Assembly: GCA_944319875.1 (NCBI GenBank)
Contig: CALUFR010000118.1
Coordinates: 1-61,968, forward strand
Length of the DNA stretch: 61,968 bases
Direction of reading: 5' to 3'
DNA from: an uncultured Bacteroides sp.
GTDB taxonomy: Bacteria; Bacteroidota; Bacteroidia; Bacteroidales; Bacteroidaceae
Numbering within the stretch: the first letter of the stretch is position 1; every line of letters starts with the position of its first letter. This document shows, piece by piece, positions 17,561-26,028 of this stretch. Under the pieces are notes generated by a model. It searched no databases. It had not been told where the DNA came from and saw only the letters and a list, made by a program, of their open reading frames with translations. Position numbers and translations under genes: made by a program.

Positions 17561-17935
17561 ATGGGATGTTTTATGAATGTGTTGTGGCTGGTGTTGGGCG
17601 GTATCTTTACCGCTGTGGAGTATGTGGTGGCCAGTCTGTTGCTGATGGTGACCATCGTGGGGATACCCTTCGGGATGCAGACGCTGAAGCTGGCGGGGCT
17701 GGCTTTGTGGCCGTTCGGCAAAGAAGTGCGCACGGGCGAGCGTTCGGGCGGGTGCCTGCACGTGCTGATGAACGTGCTTTGGATTCTGTTGGGCGGCATC
17801 TGGATTGCGCTGTCTCACTTGGTGTTCGGGGCGGTGCTCTGCGTCACCATCATCGGCATACCGTTCGGGCTTCAGCACTTCAAGCTGGCAGCGTTGGCGT
17901 TGACTCCGTTCGGGAAGGATATTGTTTGTCTTTGA
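17561..17935 (+). CDS. yccF: YccF-family inner-membrane protein
   Basis: 124 residues with two repeats of the same unit: NVLWLVLGGIFTAVEY...VTIVGIPFGMQTLKLAGLALWPFG and NVLWILLGGIWIALSH...VTIIGIPFGLQHFKLAALALTPFG. This duplicated IVGIPFG pattern is the hallmark of the YccF (DUF307) family. About four membrane helices are expected. Function is unknown. The gene is monocistronic, with its own -7 box. Confidence 0.9.
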   Translation: MGCFMNVLWLVLGGIFTAVEYVVASLLLMVTIVGIPFGMQTLKLAGLALWPFGKEVRTGERSGGCLHVLMNVLWILLGGIWIALSHLVFGAVLCVTIIGIPFGLQHFKLAALALTPFGKDIVCL

Positions 17936-17989
17936 ACAAGCATATAGGGTTAATTTAAGTCAACTACGCTTTACTTTATGACGTTATTA

Positions 17990-18021
17990 TTTGTTTTTAT
18001 GTAAAACTTACTTTACCTTTG
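17990..18021 (+). promoter_or_regulatory. Bacteroides-type promoter of the membrane protein/XRE pair
   Basis: TTTG at 17990-17993 and TACCTTTG at 18014-18021 are 20 bases apart, an excellent match to TTTG/TAnnTTTG. Start codon follows 27 bp later at 18049. Confidence 0.75.
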
Positions 18022-18048
18022 TGCCGTTAACATTAAAAAGGAAAGCGT

Positions 18049-18843
18049 ATGAAAAGAGATTATTTGTTGCCATCCCGCTTCCGGTTGTGGGGTTGGGTGT
18101 TGCTGGTACCTTCGGTAGCATTGGGGCTGTGTCTTGTGCGTAATTGGAGGCTGCGTTTTGATTGGTTGGATGAGTTGAGTGTTATTGGCTTAACGGTAGC
18201 CTTGTTGTTTATCGGCTTTGCCCGATGCGGGCAGGAGGACGAATGCGTAGCGGCCTTGCGGCTGAAGGCGTTGACGCTGGCCGTACTGGCGGAGTATATG
18301 GTATTGGTAGTAGGTACATTGGCGTGTTATGAGCTTGCCTATCTGGACTTCGTGGCCTACAACCTGTTTACGGTGCTAGTAGCCTTCATTCTGCTGTTTT
18401 ATGGGCTCGTGTGGCTATGGCGGAAGGGGCGGATAGTGGTCAGCAGGCGGATGTGGCTATTGCCTCCGGTCTGTCGACGGATAGGTTGGGTGTTGGCGGT
18501 GCCCTTCGCGGTAGTCTGCCTCTGCGTGCTCTTTTCGCAAGACTTCGGGCTGAGTTGGCTGGATGAGGCGGGTGTGGTAGGACTGACCGTTGCCTTGTTG
18601 CTAATCTCCTTCTCCCGTGAATGGCATGAGGATGAGTATATTGCCACTTTGCGCTCCAAGGCTTGGGTATGGGCGGTGTACGTGTCATATATCATACTGA
18701 TAATGGGTACGGTAAGTATTTACGGAGAGGTATATCTGACTTTTCTTTTCTGTAACCTGTTCACAGTACCCGTTGTCTTTATTTTAAAATTCCGTTGGAT
18801 GATGTACAAATTAAGTAAGGAAGGAGGACATCATGACAAATAA
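18049..18843 (+). CDS. Membrane protein with tandem internal duplication
   Basis: 264 residues, very hydrophobic. It consists of two copies of one unit of about 125 residues. Compare RLWGWVLLVPSVALGLCLV...FDWLDELSVIGLTVALLFI in copy 1 with RRIGWVLAVPFAVVCLCVL...LSWLDEAGVVGLTVALLLI in copy 2. Later AALRLKALTLAV...AYNLFTVLVAFIL matches ATLRSKAWVWAV...FCNLFTVPVVFIL. Each copy has about four membrane segments. I recognise no named family; the coupling with an XRE regulator is typical of small Bacteroidales membrane/regulator pairs. The XRE start overlaps its end by 11 bp, so translation is coupled. Confidence 0.75.
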   Translation: MKRDYLLPSRFRLWGWVLLVPSVALGLCLVRNWRLRFDWLDELSVIGLTVALLFIGFARCGQEDECVAALRLKALTLAVLAEYMVLVVGTLACYELAYLDFVAYNLFTVLVAFILLFYGLVWLWRKGRIVVSRRMWLLPPVCRRIGWVLAVPFAVVCLCVLFSQDFGLSWLDEAGVVGLTVALLLISFSREWHEDEYIATLRSKAWVWAVYVSYIILIMGTVSIYGEVYLTFLFCNLFTVPVVFILKFRWMMYKLSKEGGHHDK

Positions 18844-19033
18844 CTTACGTGTGGAGCGCGCCATCTTGCGCATGACCCAGCAACAACTGGCCGAGGCCGT
18901 GGGTGTAAGCCGCCAGACCATCAATGCCATTGAGACGAAGAAATACGTGCCGTCTGCCGTGCTGGCATTGAAGATTGCCCGCGTGTTCGGCAAGGCGGTG
19001 GAAGAAGTGTTCAGCTTGGAAGAAGGGGATTAG
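18833..19033 (+). CDS. Small XRE-family DNA-binding regulator
   Basis: 66 residues, almost entirely a Cro/CI helix-turn-helix: ERAILRMTQQQLAEAVGVSR, then QTINAIETKKYVPSAVLALK, then ARVFGKAVEEVFSLEE. This is the compact YgzD/'helix-turn-helix transcriptional regulator' type. It overlaps the membrane-protein gene and probably regulates that operon or responds to it. A strong terminator follows at 19048. Confidence 0.92.
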   Translation: MTNNLRVERAILRMTQQQLAEAVGVSRQTINAIETKKYVPSAVLALKIARVFGKAVEEVFSLEEGD

Positions 19034-19047
19034 TGATGGATGGAGAA

Positions 19048-19087
19048 GTCCGCACGTTTCTCAAGAGAGGGAGCGTGCGGACTTTTA
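19048..19087 (+). terminator. Rho-independent terminator after the XRE gene
   Basis: GTCCGCACG (19048-19056) pairs with CGTGCGGAC (19074-19082), followed by TTTT. The loop is 17 nt. Confidence 0.8.
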
Positions 19088-19143
19088 TAAGATGCCGTTT
19101 CGATGAAGCGACTCGGTCAGTTTCTTAAATCCGCGCTTAAACC

Positions 19144-21666
19144 TCATTCACTCAGCCCGTATTCCCCCGCCTCGTCCGTGACTTGCTTCTGAAGCTCCTT
19201 CAGCGAATATTCCTTACCGGAGAACTGCACCGTGGCTACGGGCGGGTCGAGGGTGACGGAAGCTGTGACACCTTCCAACTTGTTCAACGCTTTCTCTACG
19301 TGCATGCGGCAGTGGTTGCACATCATGCCGCTAACTTTGAATTGCTTTTCCATTGTCTTTTCTTCTGTTTGAATTGGTTCGTCTATAAATTCTTCACTCT
19401 TCATTCTTAATTCTTCATTCAAAGGAGATTCTTCATTATTAGAAAGTTTCTTTTTCCTTAATCTCAAGCTGTTCGTTACCACGCTGACGCTGCTGAACGC
19501 CATGGCCGCCCCGCCAATCATGGGGTTGAGCAGGAAGCCGTTGATGGGATAGAGCACGCCGGCAGCGATGGGCACGCCTATCGTATTATAGATAAAGGCC
19601 CAGAAGAGATTTTGCCGGATGGTGCGCACCGTCAGGCGGGAGAGGCGCAGGGCTTCGGGGATCTTGCGGAGGTCGGACGAGATGAGCGTCATTTTCGCTA
19701 CATCCATGGCAATGTCGCTTCCGCTGCCCATGGCGATGCTGAGGTCGGCTTGCGCCAAAGCGGCGCTATCGTTGATGCCGTCGCCCACCATGGCCACGAC
19801 TTTACCCTCCTCTTGCAATTGGTGGACATAAGCCGCCTTGTCTTGTGGCAACACGCCTGCTCGATAATGAGCGATGCCTGCCTGGCGGGCAATGGCTTGG
19901 GCGGTGGTTTCATTGTCACCCGTCAGCAGATGTACTTCGATGCCCTCGGCTTGCAGGGTGTGGATGGCTTCCACGGACGATGGCTTGATGCGGTCGGCAA
20001 TGGCGATAACGGCCAAGGCTTCCGCCTTGTTGGCAAACCAAACCACCGTTTGCGCTTCCGCTTCCCAAGCTGAGGCGGCTTCTTGCAGGGCGGGAGCGAT
20101 GAGCTTGCCTTCCATCAGTCTGCGGTTACCCGCATAGTAAGCAATACCTTTATAGGAAGCCTTTACGCCTTCCCCCGTCAAGCTCTCGAAATGATCTATA
20201 TCTAATTCTTCACTCTTCATTCTTAATTCTTCATTCAAGAGTATGGCTTCCGCCAACGGATGCTCGGACTTCCGCTCCAAAGCCAAAAGGACGGGTGCAT
20301 ATTGTCTTGCCTCTTCGTTTGCCCAAAGGATGTGCTGCACGGCGGGATGCCCTTCGGTCACGGTGCCCGTCTTATCCAGGACAACGGCATTCACTTTGCG
20401 GGCGGTCTCCAGGCTTTCGGCATCCTTGATGAGAATGCCCCGCTCGGCACCCTTGCCGATGCCTACCATGATGGCCGTAGGCGTGGCCAATCCCAAGGCA
20501 CAGGGACAGGCAATGATAAGTACCGTCACCAGTGCCAGCAGGCCGTGAGTGAAACCTTCAGAAGGGTCGAACACCATCCAAAGCACGAAAGATAGCACCG
20601 CAATGCCCATAATGACGGGCACAAAGATGGCGGCCACCTTGTCCACCAGCTTCTGAACGGGAGCCTTGGAGCCTTGCGCATCCTGCACCAGGTGGATAAT
20701 TCGGGCCAACAGTGTATCCGTCCCCACTTTGTCCGCTCGGAAGCGGAAGCTGCCCTTCTGGTTGATGGTGCCGGCATAAACTTTGGCATCCTTTTGTTTG
20801 GCTACGGGCACCGGTTCACCGCTCAACATACTTTCGTCCACGTAGGAACTGCCTTCCGTCACCACTCCATCCACGGCAATGCGTTCGCCGGGTTTCACAA
20901 CAATAATATCGTTCGGCCGTATCTGCTCAATGTGCACTTCTTCTTCCTTGTCCGATGCAGAAATGCGTGTGACCGTCTTCGGTTGCAGCCCCATCAGCTT
21001 CTTGATGGCTTGCGAAGTATTTCCTTTTGCCCGTTCCTCCAACAAACGTCCCAAAAGGATGAAGGCGATGATAACGGCGGACGATTCGAAATAGACGTGC
21101 GGCGTGATACCTCTCGAAAGCCAAAAGTCCGGGAAGAACAAGTTGAACACGCTAAACAGATAGGCCACGCCCGTACTGCACGCCACCAACGTATCCATAT
21201 TGGCCGAGCCGTGCTTCAGCTGCTTCCAGGCATTGCCAAAGAATGACCGTCCCAATGCAAAGACAATCGGCGTGGAAAGTGCCCACGTGACCCAGCCTGC
21301 CCAAGGCCTGTCCATGAAGCCCATGCCGATGACGGCGATGGGGATGGCCAGGAGGATGGCCCACGTGGTGCGTTGCTTTAACGAACGGTATTTCTTGGCG
21401 TGCGCCTCTTCCACCTCGTCCGCCGTGTGTTCATCATGCGTGATGATGAGGTCGTATCCCGCCTCCTGCACGGCATGCCGTAGGGCTTCGGGCGAAGTCT
21501 GTGCCGGGTCATATTCTACCAAGGCCGTGGCGGCAGCATAATTTACGCTGGCTTGACACACGCCTGTTTGCTTGTTCAGCGTCTTGTCCACACGGGTGGC
21601 GCAGGCGGCGCAACTCATCCCCAGAATGGGGAAAGTTTCTTGCTGAGTTGTATTTTTTTTATCCAT
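19144..21666 (-). CDS. copA: Copper-type P1B ATPase with an added C-terminal metal-binding domain
   Basis: 840 residues. The N-terminal HMA domain has the CAAC metal site at residues 19-22. Eight membrane helices and the ATPase core follow: TGE-type loop SGEPVPV, membrane CPC motif (ACPCALGLATP), DKTGT near residue 430, SEHPLAEAI, and GDGINDSAALA. A second HMA domain (MMCNHC near residue 780) forms the C-terminus. Residues 477-488 and 749-760 (LNEELRMKSEEL/F) are encoded by two identical 35-bp copies of a repeat found elsewhere between genes. The first lies in the nucleotide-binding domain, the second in the linker to the C-terminal HMA domain. Expected role: ATP-driven export of Cu(I). Confidence 0.92.
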   Translation of the reverse strand: MDKKNTTQQETFPILGMSCAACATRVDKTLNKQTGVCQASVNYAAATALVEYDPAQTSPEALRHAVQEAGYDLIITHDEHTADEVEEAHAKKYRSLKQRTTWAILLAIPIAVIGMGFMDRPWAGWVTWALSTPIVFALGRSFFGNAWKQLKHGSANMDTLVACSTGVAYLFSVFNLFFPDFWLSRGITPHVYFESSAVIIAFILLGRLLEERAKGNTSQAIKKLMGLQPKTVTRISASDKEEEVHIEQIRPNDIIVVKPGERIAVDGVVTEGSSYVDESMLSGEPVPVAKQKDAKVYAGTINQKGSFRFRADKVGTDTLLARIIHLVQDAQGSKAPVQKLVDKVAAIFVPVIMGIAVLSFVLWMVFDPSEGFTHGLLALVTVLIIACPCALGLATPTAIMVGIGKGAERGILIKDAESLETARKVNAVVLDKTGTVTEGHPAVQHILWANEEARQYAPVLLALERKSEHPLAEAILLNEELRMKSEELDIDHFESLTGEGVKASYKGIAYYAGNRRLMEGKLIAPALQEAASAWEAEAQTVVWFANKAEALAVIAIADRIKPSSVEAIHTLQAEGIEVHLLTGDNETTAQAIARQAGIAHYRAGVLPQDKAAYVHQLQEEGKVVAMVGDGINDSAALAQADLSIAMGSGSDIAMDVAKMTLISSDLRKIPEALRLSRLTVRTIRQNLFWAFIYNTIGVPIAAGVLYPINGFLLNPMIGGAAMAFSSVSVVTNSLRLRKKKLSNNEESPLNEELRMKSEEFIDEPIQTEEKTMEKQFKVSGMMCNHCRMHVEKALNKLEGVTASVTLDPPVATVQFSGKEYSLKELQKQVTDEAGEYGLSE
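19388..19422 (-). repeat. Dispersed repeat inside copA, copy 1 (linker)
   Basis: A 35-bp block identical to the one at 20204-20238. On the minus strand it contains AATGAAGAATTAAGAATGAA and encodes LNEELRMKSEEF between the ATPase body and the C-terminal HMA domain. Near-identical sequence lies between arg genes. Confidence 0.9.
20204..20238 (-). repeat. Dispersed repeat inside copA, copy 2 (nucleotide-binding domain)
   Basis: The same 35 bp as 19388-19422, in the same reading frame, encoding LNEELRMKSEEL between SEHPLAEAI and the HFESLTGEGV loop. The family normally has a short variable loop here. Confidence 0.9.
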
Positions 21667-21683
21667 AGTGAAAGTCTCTTTTC

Positions 21684-21710
21684 CCGTCAGGCAAAGATAG
21701 GCCGTCAGGC
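21684..21710 (-). promoter_or_regulatory. copA promoter region with direct repeats around the -7 box
   Basis: On the minus strand TATCTTTG (21692-21699) fits the Bacteroides -7 box. It is bracketed by two copies of CCGTCAGGC (plus strand 21684-21692 and 21702-21710) spaced 18 bp apart. These could be an operator for a metal-responsive regulator. No clear -33 TTTG was seen, consistent with an activated or regulated promoter. Confidence 0.4.
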
Positions 21711-21765
21711 TGAAAAAAGTATTATAGAATTATGGATAAGATTTATAAGATCATGTGCCGTTTGC

Positions 21766-24700
21766 TTATGGGTGTTCTTTTAACTTCTTCAGATACTCCG
21801 AAGGTATCATGCCGAATTCTTCCTTAAAGCATTGACGGAAGTAGAAGAGGTTGTTGATGCCAACCTTGAAGGCTATCTCCGAAATGTTATATTTCCCTTC
21901 CAGCAGAAGTTGTTCGGCATATTTCATTTTCATTTTGCGGACATATTCGTTGGTAGACAGTCCGGTCAGCGCTTTCATCTTGCGATAAAGCGTGGAGCTA
22001 CTCATGCACATCTTGTCCGACAGATAGCCGATGTCAATCTTGTCCGAAGAAAGGCGTTCTTCTATCAGCTTGTTGATTTTGACAATGAACTCATTGTCCA
22101 GCTTGTTGAGTGCTTCGGTGATGATAGCCGATTTGTCATTGGTCCTTCCGGCGGTTGCGGTGATGTGCTCCACCAGTTTACGCCTGCCTTGCAGGATGTT
22201 GTCGATGCGGCTTTGCAACAGGCTGGCGCTGAATGGTTTGGTCAGATATGAGTCTGCACCACCCGAGTACCCTTCTTCCTTGTCATGTATGGAGTCTTTG
22301 GCGGTCAGCAGGATGATGGGGATGTGGCTGGTGCGTACGTCCCTTTTCAGTGTCTTGCACATCTCAATACCGTCCATGACAGGCATCATGATGTCACTTA
22401 CGATGATGTCCGGTATGCATTTCTGGGCAAGTTCCATACCCTCTTTGCCGTTGGAGGCCGTGCGTACGTCGAAGTGTTCGCTCAGTGCATCCGCTATATA
22501 GGTACAGATGTCGGGATTGTCCTCCACGACTTCCAGGATGGGGCGGTCATTGGTCACTGCGTGTAGGGTGGACTCTTCTTCTTTCTCCGTGTTTTTTTCT
22601 GTGGGGTCAGCGTGCAGGGCGTTGGGATAAGAGTTGTGAGTCAGGAGACTGATTCGGAAAGTGCTTCCGACGTTTGGAGTACTGTTTACGTGAATCTCCC
22701 CTTCGTGCAGAGTCACGAGGTTCTTCACCAGTGCCAGTCCGATGCCGGTGCCTGATGCCTGGTGTTTGCCGCCTTCTTGATAATAACGTTCGAAGATGTG
22801 GGGCAAGGCTTCCGGATTGATACCATATCCCGTGTCGCTTACCTGTATTTCTGTGTAGCTGACACCGTTTTGTTGGGACAGACCGACAGAAAGAGTAATT
22901 TCTCCCTGCTCTGTGTATTTGATGGCGTTCGACATCAGATTGTCCAGGATGACGAGGATTACTTCTTTATCAAAATATATCTGGATGTTTTCTTCTTTCA
23001 CTTCCAGTTTGATGCTGACGTTCTTCTTTTGGTTCAGCTCTTTGTATTTCAGTCCTGTTTCTCGGATGAGGGGGACGATGTTTCCGCGGCTCACGCATAG
23101 TTTCCTGTTTTGTGTTTCTGTCTTTCTGAACTCCAAAATCTGATTGATGAGGTTCAGCAGGCGGATGGCGCTTTGGTGAATGACCGATATCTTTTGGGCG
23201 TCTTTGGGCGACAAGGTATTGTCTTTTTGGATGTCTTCCAGCGGGCCTAAAATCAACGTGAGAGGGGTGCGCAGTTCGTGTGTGATGTTGGTATAGAAAC
23301 GCAGTCGTTCGTTGTTCAGGTTTTGTTCGTATTCGTGATTTTGTTTTTCCAGCTTATAGAGAGCCTCGGCATTCAGTTTTTTCTTGTAGACAGAAGAGAT
23401 GTAGATGAATATGCTGAAAAAGGCCATGGCATAGAGTACTTTAGCCCACCACGTCAGCCATAGCGGAGACGCTATGTGGATGTCGAGTGAAGTGATGTCG
23501 TCGGACCATTGTTGGTTTCTCATGCGCGTCTTGACAGAAAAACAATATGTTCCCGGCGGCAGGTTGCGGAACGTGACGCTGTTCGAGTGGTCGGCCGTAT
23601 ACCAGTAATCTTCCATCCCTTTCAGCTGATAGGCATATTCTACACGGTTGACCAAAGCATAATTTTGGATATTGAAGGTAATGCTGAAGCTGTTTTGGTT
23701 GTATTGTAATTGTAAGGGTTGTTGCGCGAAGAGGCAGATATCCTGCTTGTTCTTTCGGTCGCTGATGGACCCCAGTATCTCAAGACTGTTGATGACAGCC
23801 CGGGGAGATTGGCGCTCTTCTAATACGGCTTCGGGCGAGAAATAACAGAGCCCGTTGATGGAACCGAAGTAGAGGTTTCCGTCCGCATCCTTTGTGGTGC
23901 ATCCTGTGCTGAAGCTTCCGGGAGGCAGGTTATCACGATGGTCATAGTTGTAACAAGTCTGCTGAGATGGGTCAATACAACTGATTCCCTTGTTGGTGCT
24001 GACCCAGATATTTCCTTTTTTGTCCTCAATGACGGATTGGATGTGGGTGTTGGCCAATCCGTTTTCACGCTGGTAGACAATATATTCTTTTTTGGAAAGC
24101 GAAGGAAAGCAGACCAACCCCTCGCCAGTAGCTACCCACAGCCGCTTTTGCTTGTCTTCCAAGATGGCGTTGACGGTATTGGATGGAAAATGGGCCGTCA
24201 CGTTGAATAGCTTCACTAGGTTCATTTCTTCGTCATATAATCCCAGGCCTCCTCCGAAGAAACCTACCCATATTTGTCCTTCAGAGTCTTTCTTGATACA
24301 TCTCACCTGATTGTTTTCCCGGTCGTAGTGCTTTTTGACCTTTTTGCTTTCCCTGTCTATTACATAAATCCCGTTGCTGCTTCCTACCCAAATGTTTCCT
24401 TCGTTGTCTTCCGAAAAGGAACGGATGTCGATATGCCTTTTCCCAAGAAGTTCTATGGAGTGAAATGTTTGTTTTTGATTGTCGAAATACATGATTCCGC
24501 CATAAAAAAGGCCGAACCACAATCCTCCTTTCGAGTCGCGGAGGGATGCCTGCACTGAATTACCGTTTAGGTCTCCGCTTTTTGTGTTGTAGATTGCGGT
24601 GCGTTTTCCTTCGCTAAAAAGGTCAATCCCTCCTCCGTCTGTTCCAATCCATAGATCCCCCTTGTTGTCGATGCATACGCTGGAAGCAATTCTGCTGCTC

Positions 24701-25830
24701 AGACTGTTTTCTGTAGAGGGCCATGAAGAATATCGATAAGAATTGAATAGAACGGGTTCTTGAAAAATGAAATTTACGCCTCCTCCCCATGAACCTGCCC
24801 AGATGTTGTTGAAGCAATCCTTGAACAGGCAACGTATGCTGGAATTGGAGAGCCCGTATTCATCGTTGCCTTCGTTGATAAAGGTGAAAAGATTGTCCTG
24901 CCGGTCGGTGTGATAGAGGCGTTGCGACAAATCTAATATGGCAATCCCTCCGAACTCCATGGCAACCCATAGCTTGTTGTCCTGTATCTGCTTGATATCA
25001 TATACCCGATGCGACAATCTTCTTTCGGAATCATTGAAAGAAATGAAGTTTTCTTCTTGCGGATTGAACAAGGCCAATCCTTTGTTGGTGCCTATCCAGA
25101 TATTGCCGTTGTTGTCTTTATAGATGCAGTTCACTTCGTTGCCAGGCAGGCTGTTCGCTTTTTGTGGATCATGCTGATAGTTCTTTGCTTTCCGTTCTTT
25201 GACGGACATCACGCTGAAACCTTCGTGTACATGTCCGACATAGAGTAGACCGTTGCCTCCGTCAATGATTGACCAAATCTGATCACTTCCCAGTCCTTGT
25301 ACATTGCTTGTGTTGTAGTGCTCGAATTCTTGAGTTTGTTTGTTGAAATACTCAATGCCTTTCCAGTAAGTCGAAATCCACAAGTTTCCGTCTTGGGCAG
25401 GAGCGATTTGAGTGATGTCGTCTGTAATCAGCCCTTTAGGTTTCTGTGGATTATAGCGATAGGATGTGAATGTGTTTTCTGCATAATTGTAAGCGTTCAG
25501 TCCCGCACGCTGAGTGCCTATCCACAGGATGGAGTCCGTGGGATCGTCCAGCAGGTAATTCAACTCGTTGCCTGTTATGCCTTGTTTTTTCGTGCTTTCC
25601 TCTTTATAATATGGTATAAAACGGATGCCGTCAAACTTGTTCAGGCCTTCTTCTGTCGCAAACCATAAAAAACCTTTTTTATCTTGAGTGATGCAGACCA
25701 CATGGTCATTTGACAAGCCTTCTTGCCATCTTAGGAGACTCACGGAATAAGGCTGTGCCATCAACGAGGCAGTAAATCCAAGACAGAGGCATGCGGACAG
25801 TAGTATTATTTTTAAGGTACGCTGTTTCAT
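21766..25830 (-). CDS. Hybrid two-component system sensor/regulator of the galactan locus
   Basis: 1354 residues from the ATG at 25828-25830, where a signal peptide (KIILLSACLCLGFTASLMAQ) begins; an ATG 39 bp upstream gives an unlikely leader. A periplasmic sensor of about 700 residues carries two-component beta-propeller repeats, many with IWIGT or LWIGT cores. A Y_Y_Y domain (about 725-780) and one membrane helix follow. The cytoplasmic part has a histidine kinase (phospho-acceptor in THELRTPL near residue 855; GTGIGLAL near 1030), a receiver (VSDIMMPVMDG near 1145) and an AraC-type HTH (about 1265-1350). Such proteins bind an oligosaccharide and activate the adjacent SusC/D operon. It is transcribed divergently from that operon. 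Confidence 0.95.
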   Translation of the reverse strand: MKQRTLKIILLSACLCLGFTASLMAQPYSVSLLRWQEGLSNDHVVCITQDKKGFLWFATEEGLNKFDGIRFIPYYKEESTKKQGITGNELNYLLDDPTDSILWIGTQRAGLNAYNYAENTFTSYRYNPQKPKGLITDDITQIAPAQDGNLWISTYWKGIEYFNKQTQEFEHYNTSNVQGLGSDQIWSIIDGGNGLLYVGHVHEGFSVMSVKERKAKNYQHDPQKANSLPGNEVNCIYKDNNGNIWIGTNKGLALFNPQEENFISFNDSERRLSHRVYDIKQIQDNKLWVAMEFGGIAILDLSQRLYHTDRQDNLFTFINEGNDEYGLSNSSIRCLFKDCFNNIWAGSWGGGVNFIFQEPVLFNSYRYSSWPSTENSLSSRIASSVCIDNKGDLWIGTDGGGIDLFSEGKRTAIYNTKSGDLNGNSVQASLRDSKGGLWFGLFYGGIMYFDNQKQTFHSIELLGKRHIDIRSFSEDNEGNIWVGSSNGIYVIDRESKKVKKHYDRENNQVRCIKKDSEGQIWVGFFGGGLGLYDEEMNLVKLFNVTAHFPSNTVNAILEDKQKRLWVATGEGLVCFPSLSKKEYIVYQRENGLANTHIQSVIEDKKGNIWVSTNKGISCIDPSQQTCYNYDHRDNLPPGSFSTGCTTKDADGNLYFGSINGLCYFSPEAVLEERQSPRAVINSLEILGSISDRKNKQDICLFAQQPLQLQYNQNSFSITFNIQNYALVNRVEYAYQLKGMEDYWYTADHSNSVTFRNLPPGTYCFSVKTRMRNQQWSDDITSLDIHIASPLWLTWWAKVLYAMAFFSIFIYISSVYKKKLNAEALYKLEKQNHEYEQNLNNERLRFYTNITHELRTPLTLILGPLEDIQKDNTLSPKDAQKISVIHQSAIRLLNLINQILEFRKTETQNRKLCVSRGNIVPLIRETGLKYKELNQKKNVSIKLEVKEENIQIYFDKEVILVILDNLMSNAIKYTEQGEITLSVGLSQQNGVSYTEIQVSDTGYGINPEALPHIFERYYQEGGKHQASGTGIGLALVKNLVTLHEGEIHVNSTPNVGSTFRISLLTHNSYPNALHADPTEKNTEKEEESTLHAVTNDRPILEVVEDNPDICTYIADALSEHFDVRTASNGKEGMELAQKCIPDIIVSDIMMPVMDGIEMCKTLKRDVRTSHIPIILLTAKDSIHDKEEGYSGGADSYLTKPFSASLLQSRIDNILQGRRKLVEHITATAGRTNDKSAIITEALNKLDNEFIVKINKLIEERLSSDKIDIGYLSDKMCMSSSTLYRKMKALTGLSTNEYVRKMKMKYAEQLLLEGKYNISEIAFKVGINNLFYFRQCFKEEFGMIPSEYLKKLKEHP

Positions 25831-26028
25831 AAATGATTGCATATAGATTTTGAACGCCCAAAAATACACATAAAATCAGAAAACAAAATATATAAATCGT
25901 GCAATGATGGATTTCTATATATTGAATGCACGATTTATGCAATTCAGTGTTACACATTTGCTATACATTTGTGTGTCCGTGTTATGCGGTGAAATCTCAA
26001 TTTATTGTTTAACTTAAATAGAATATGT

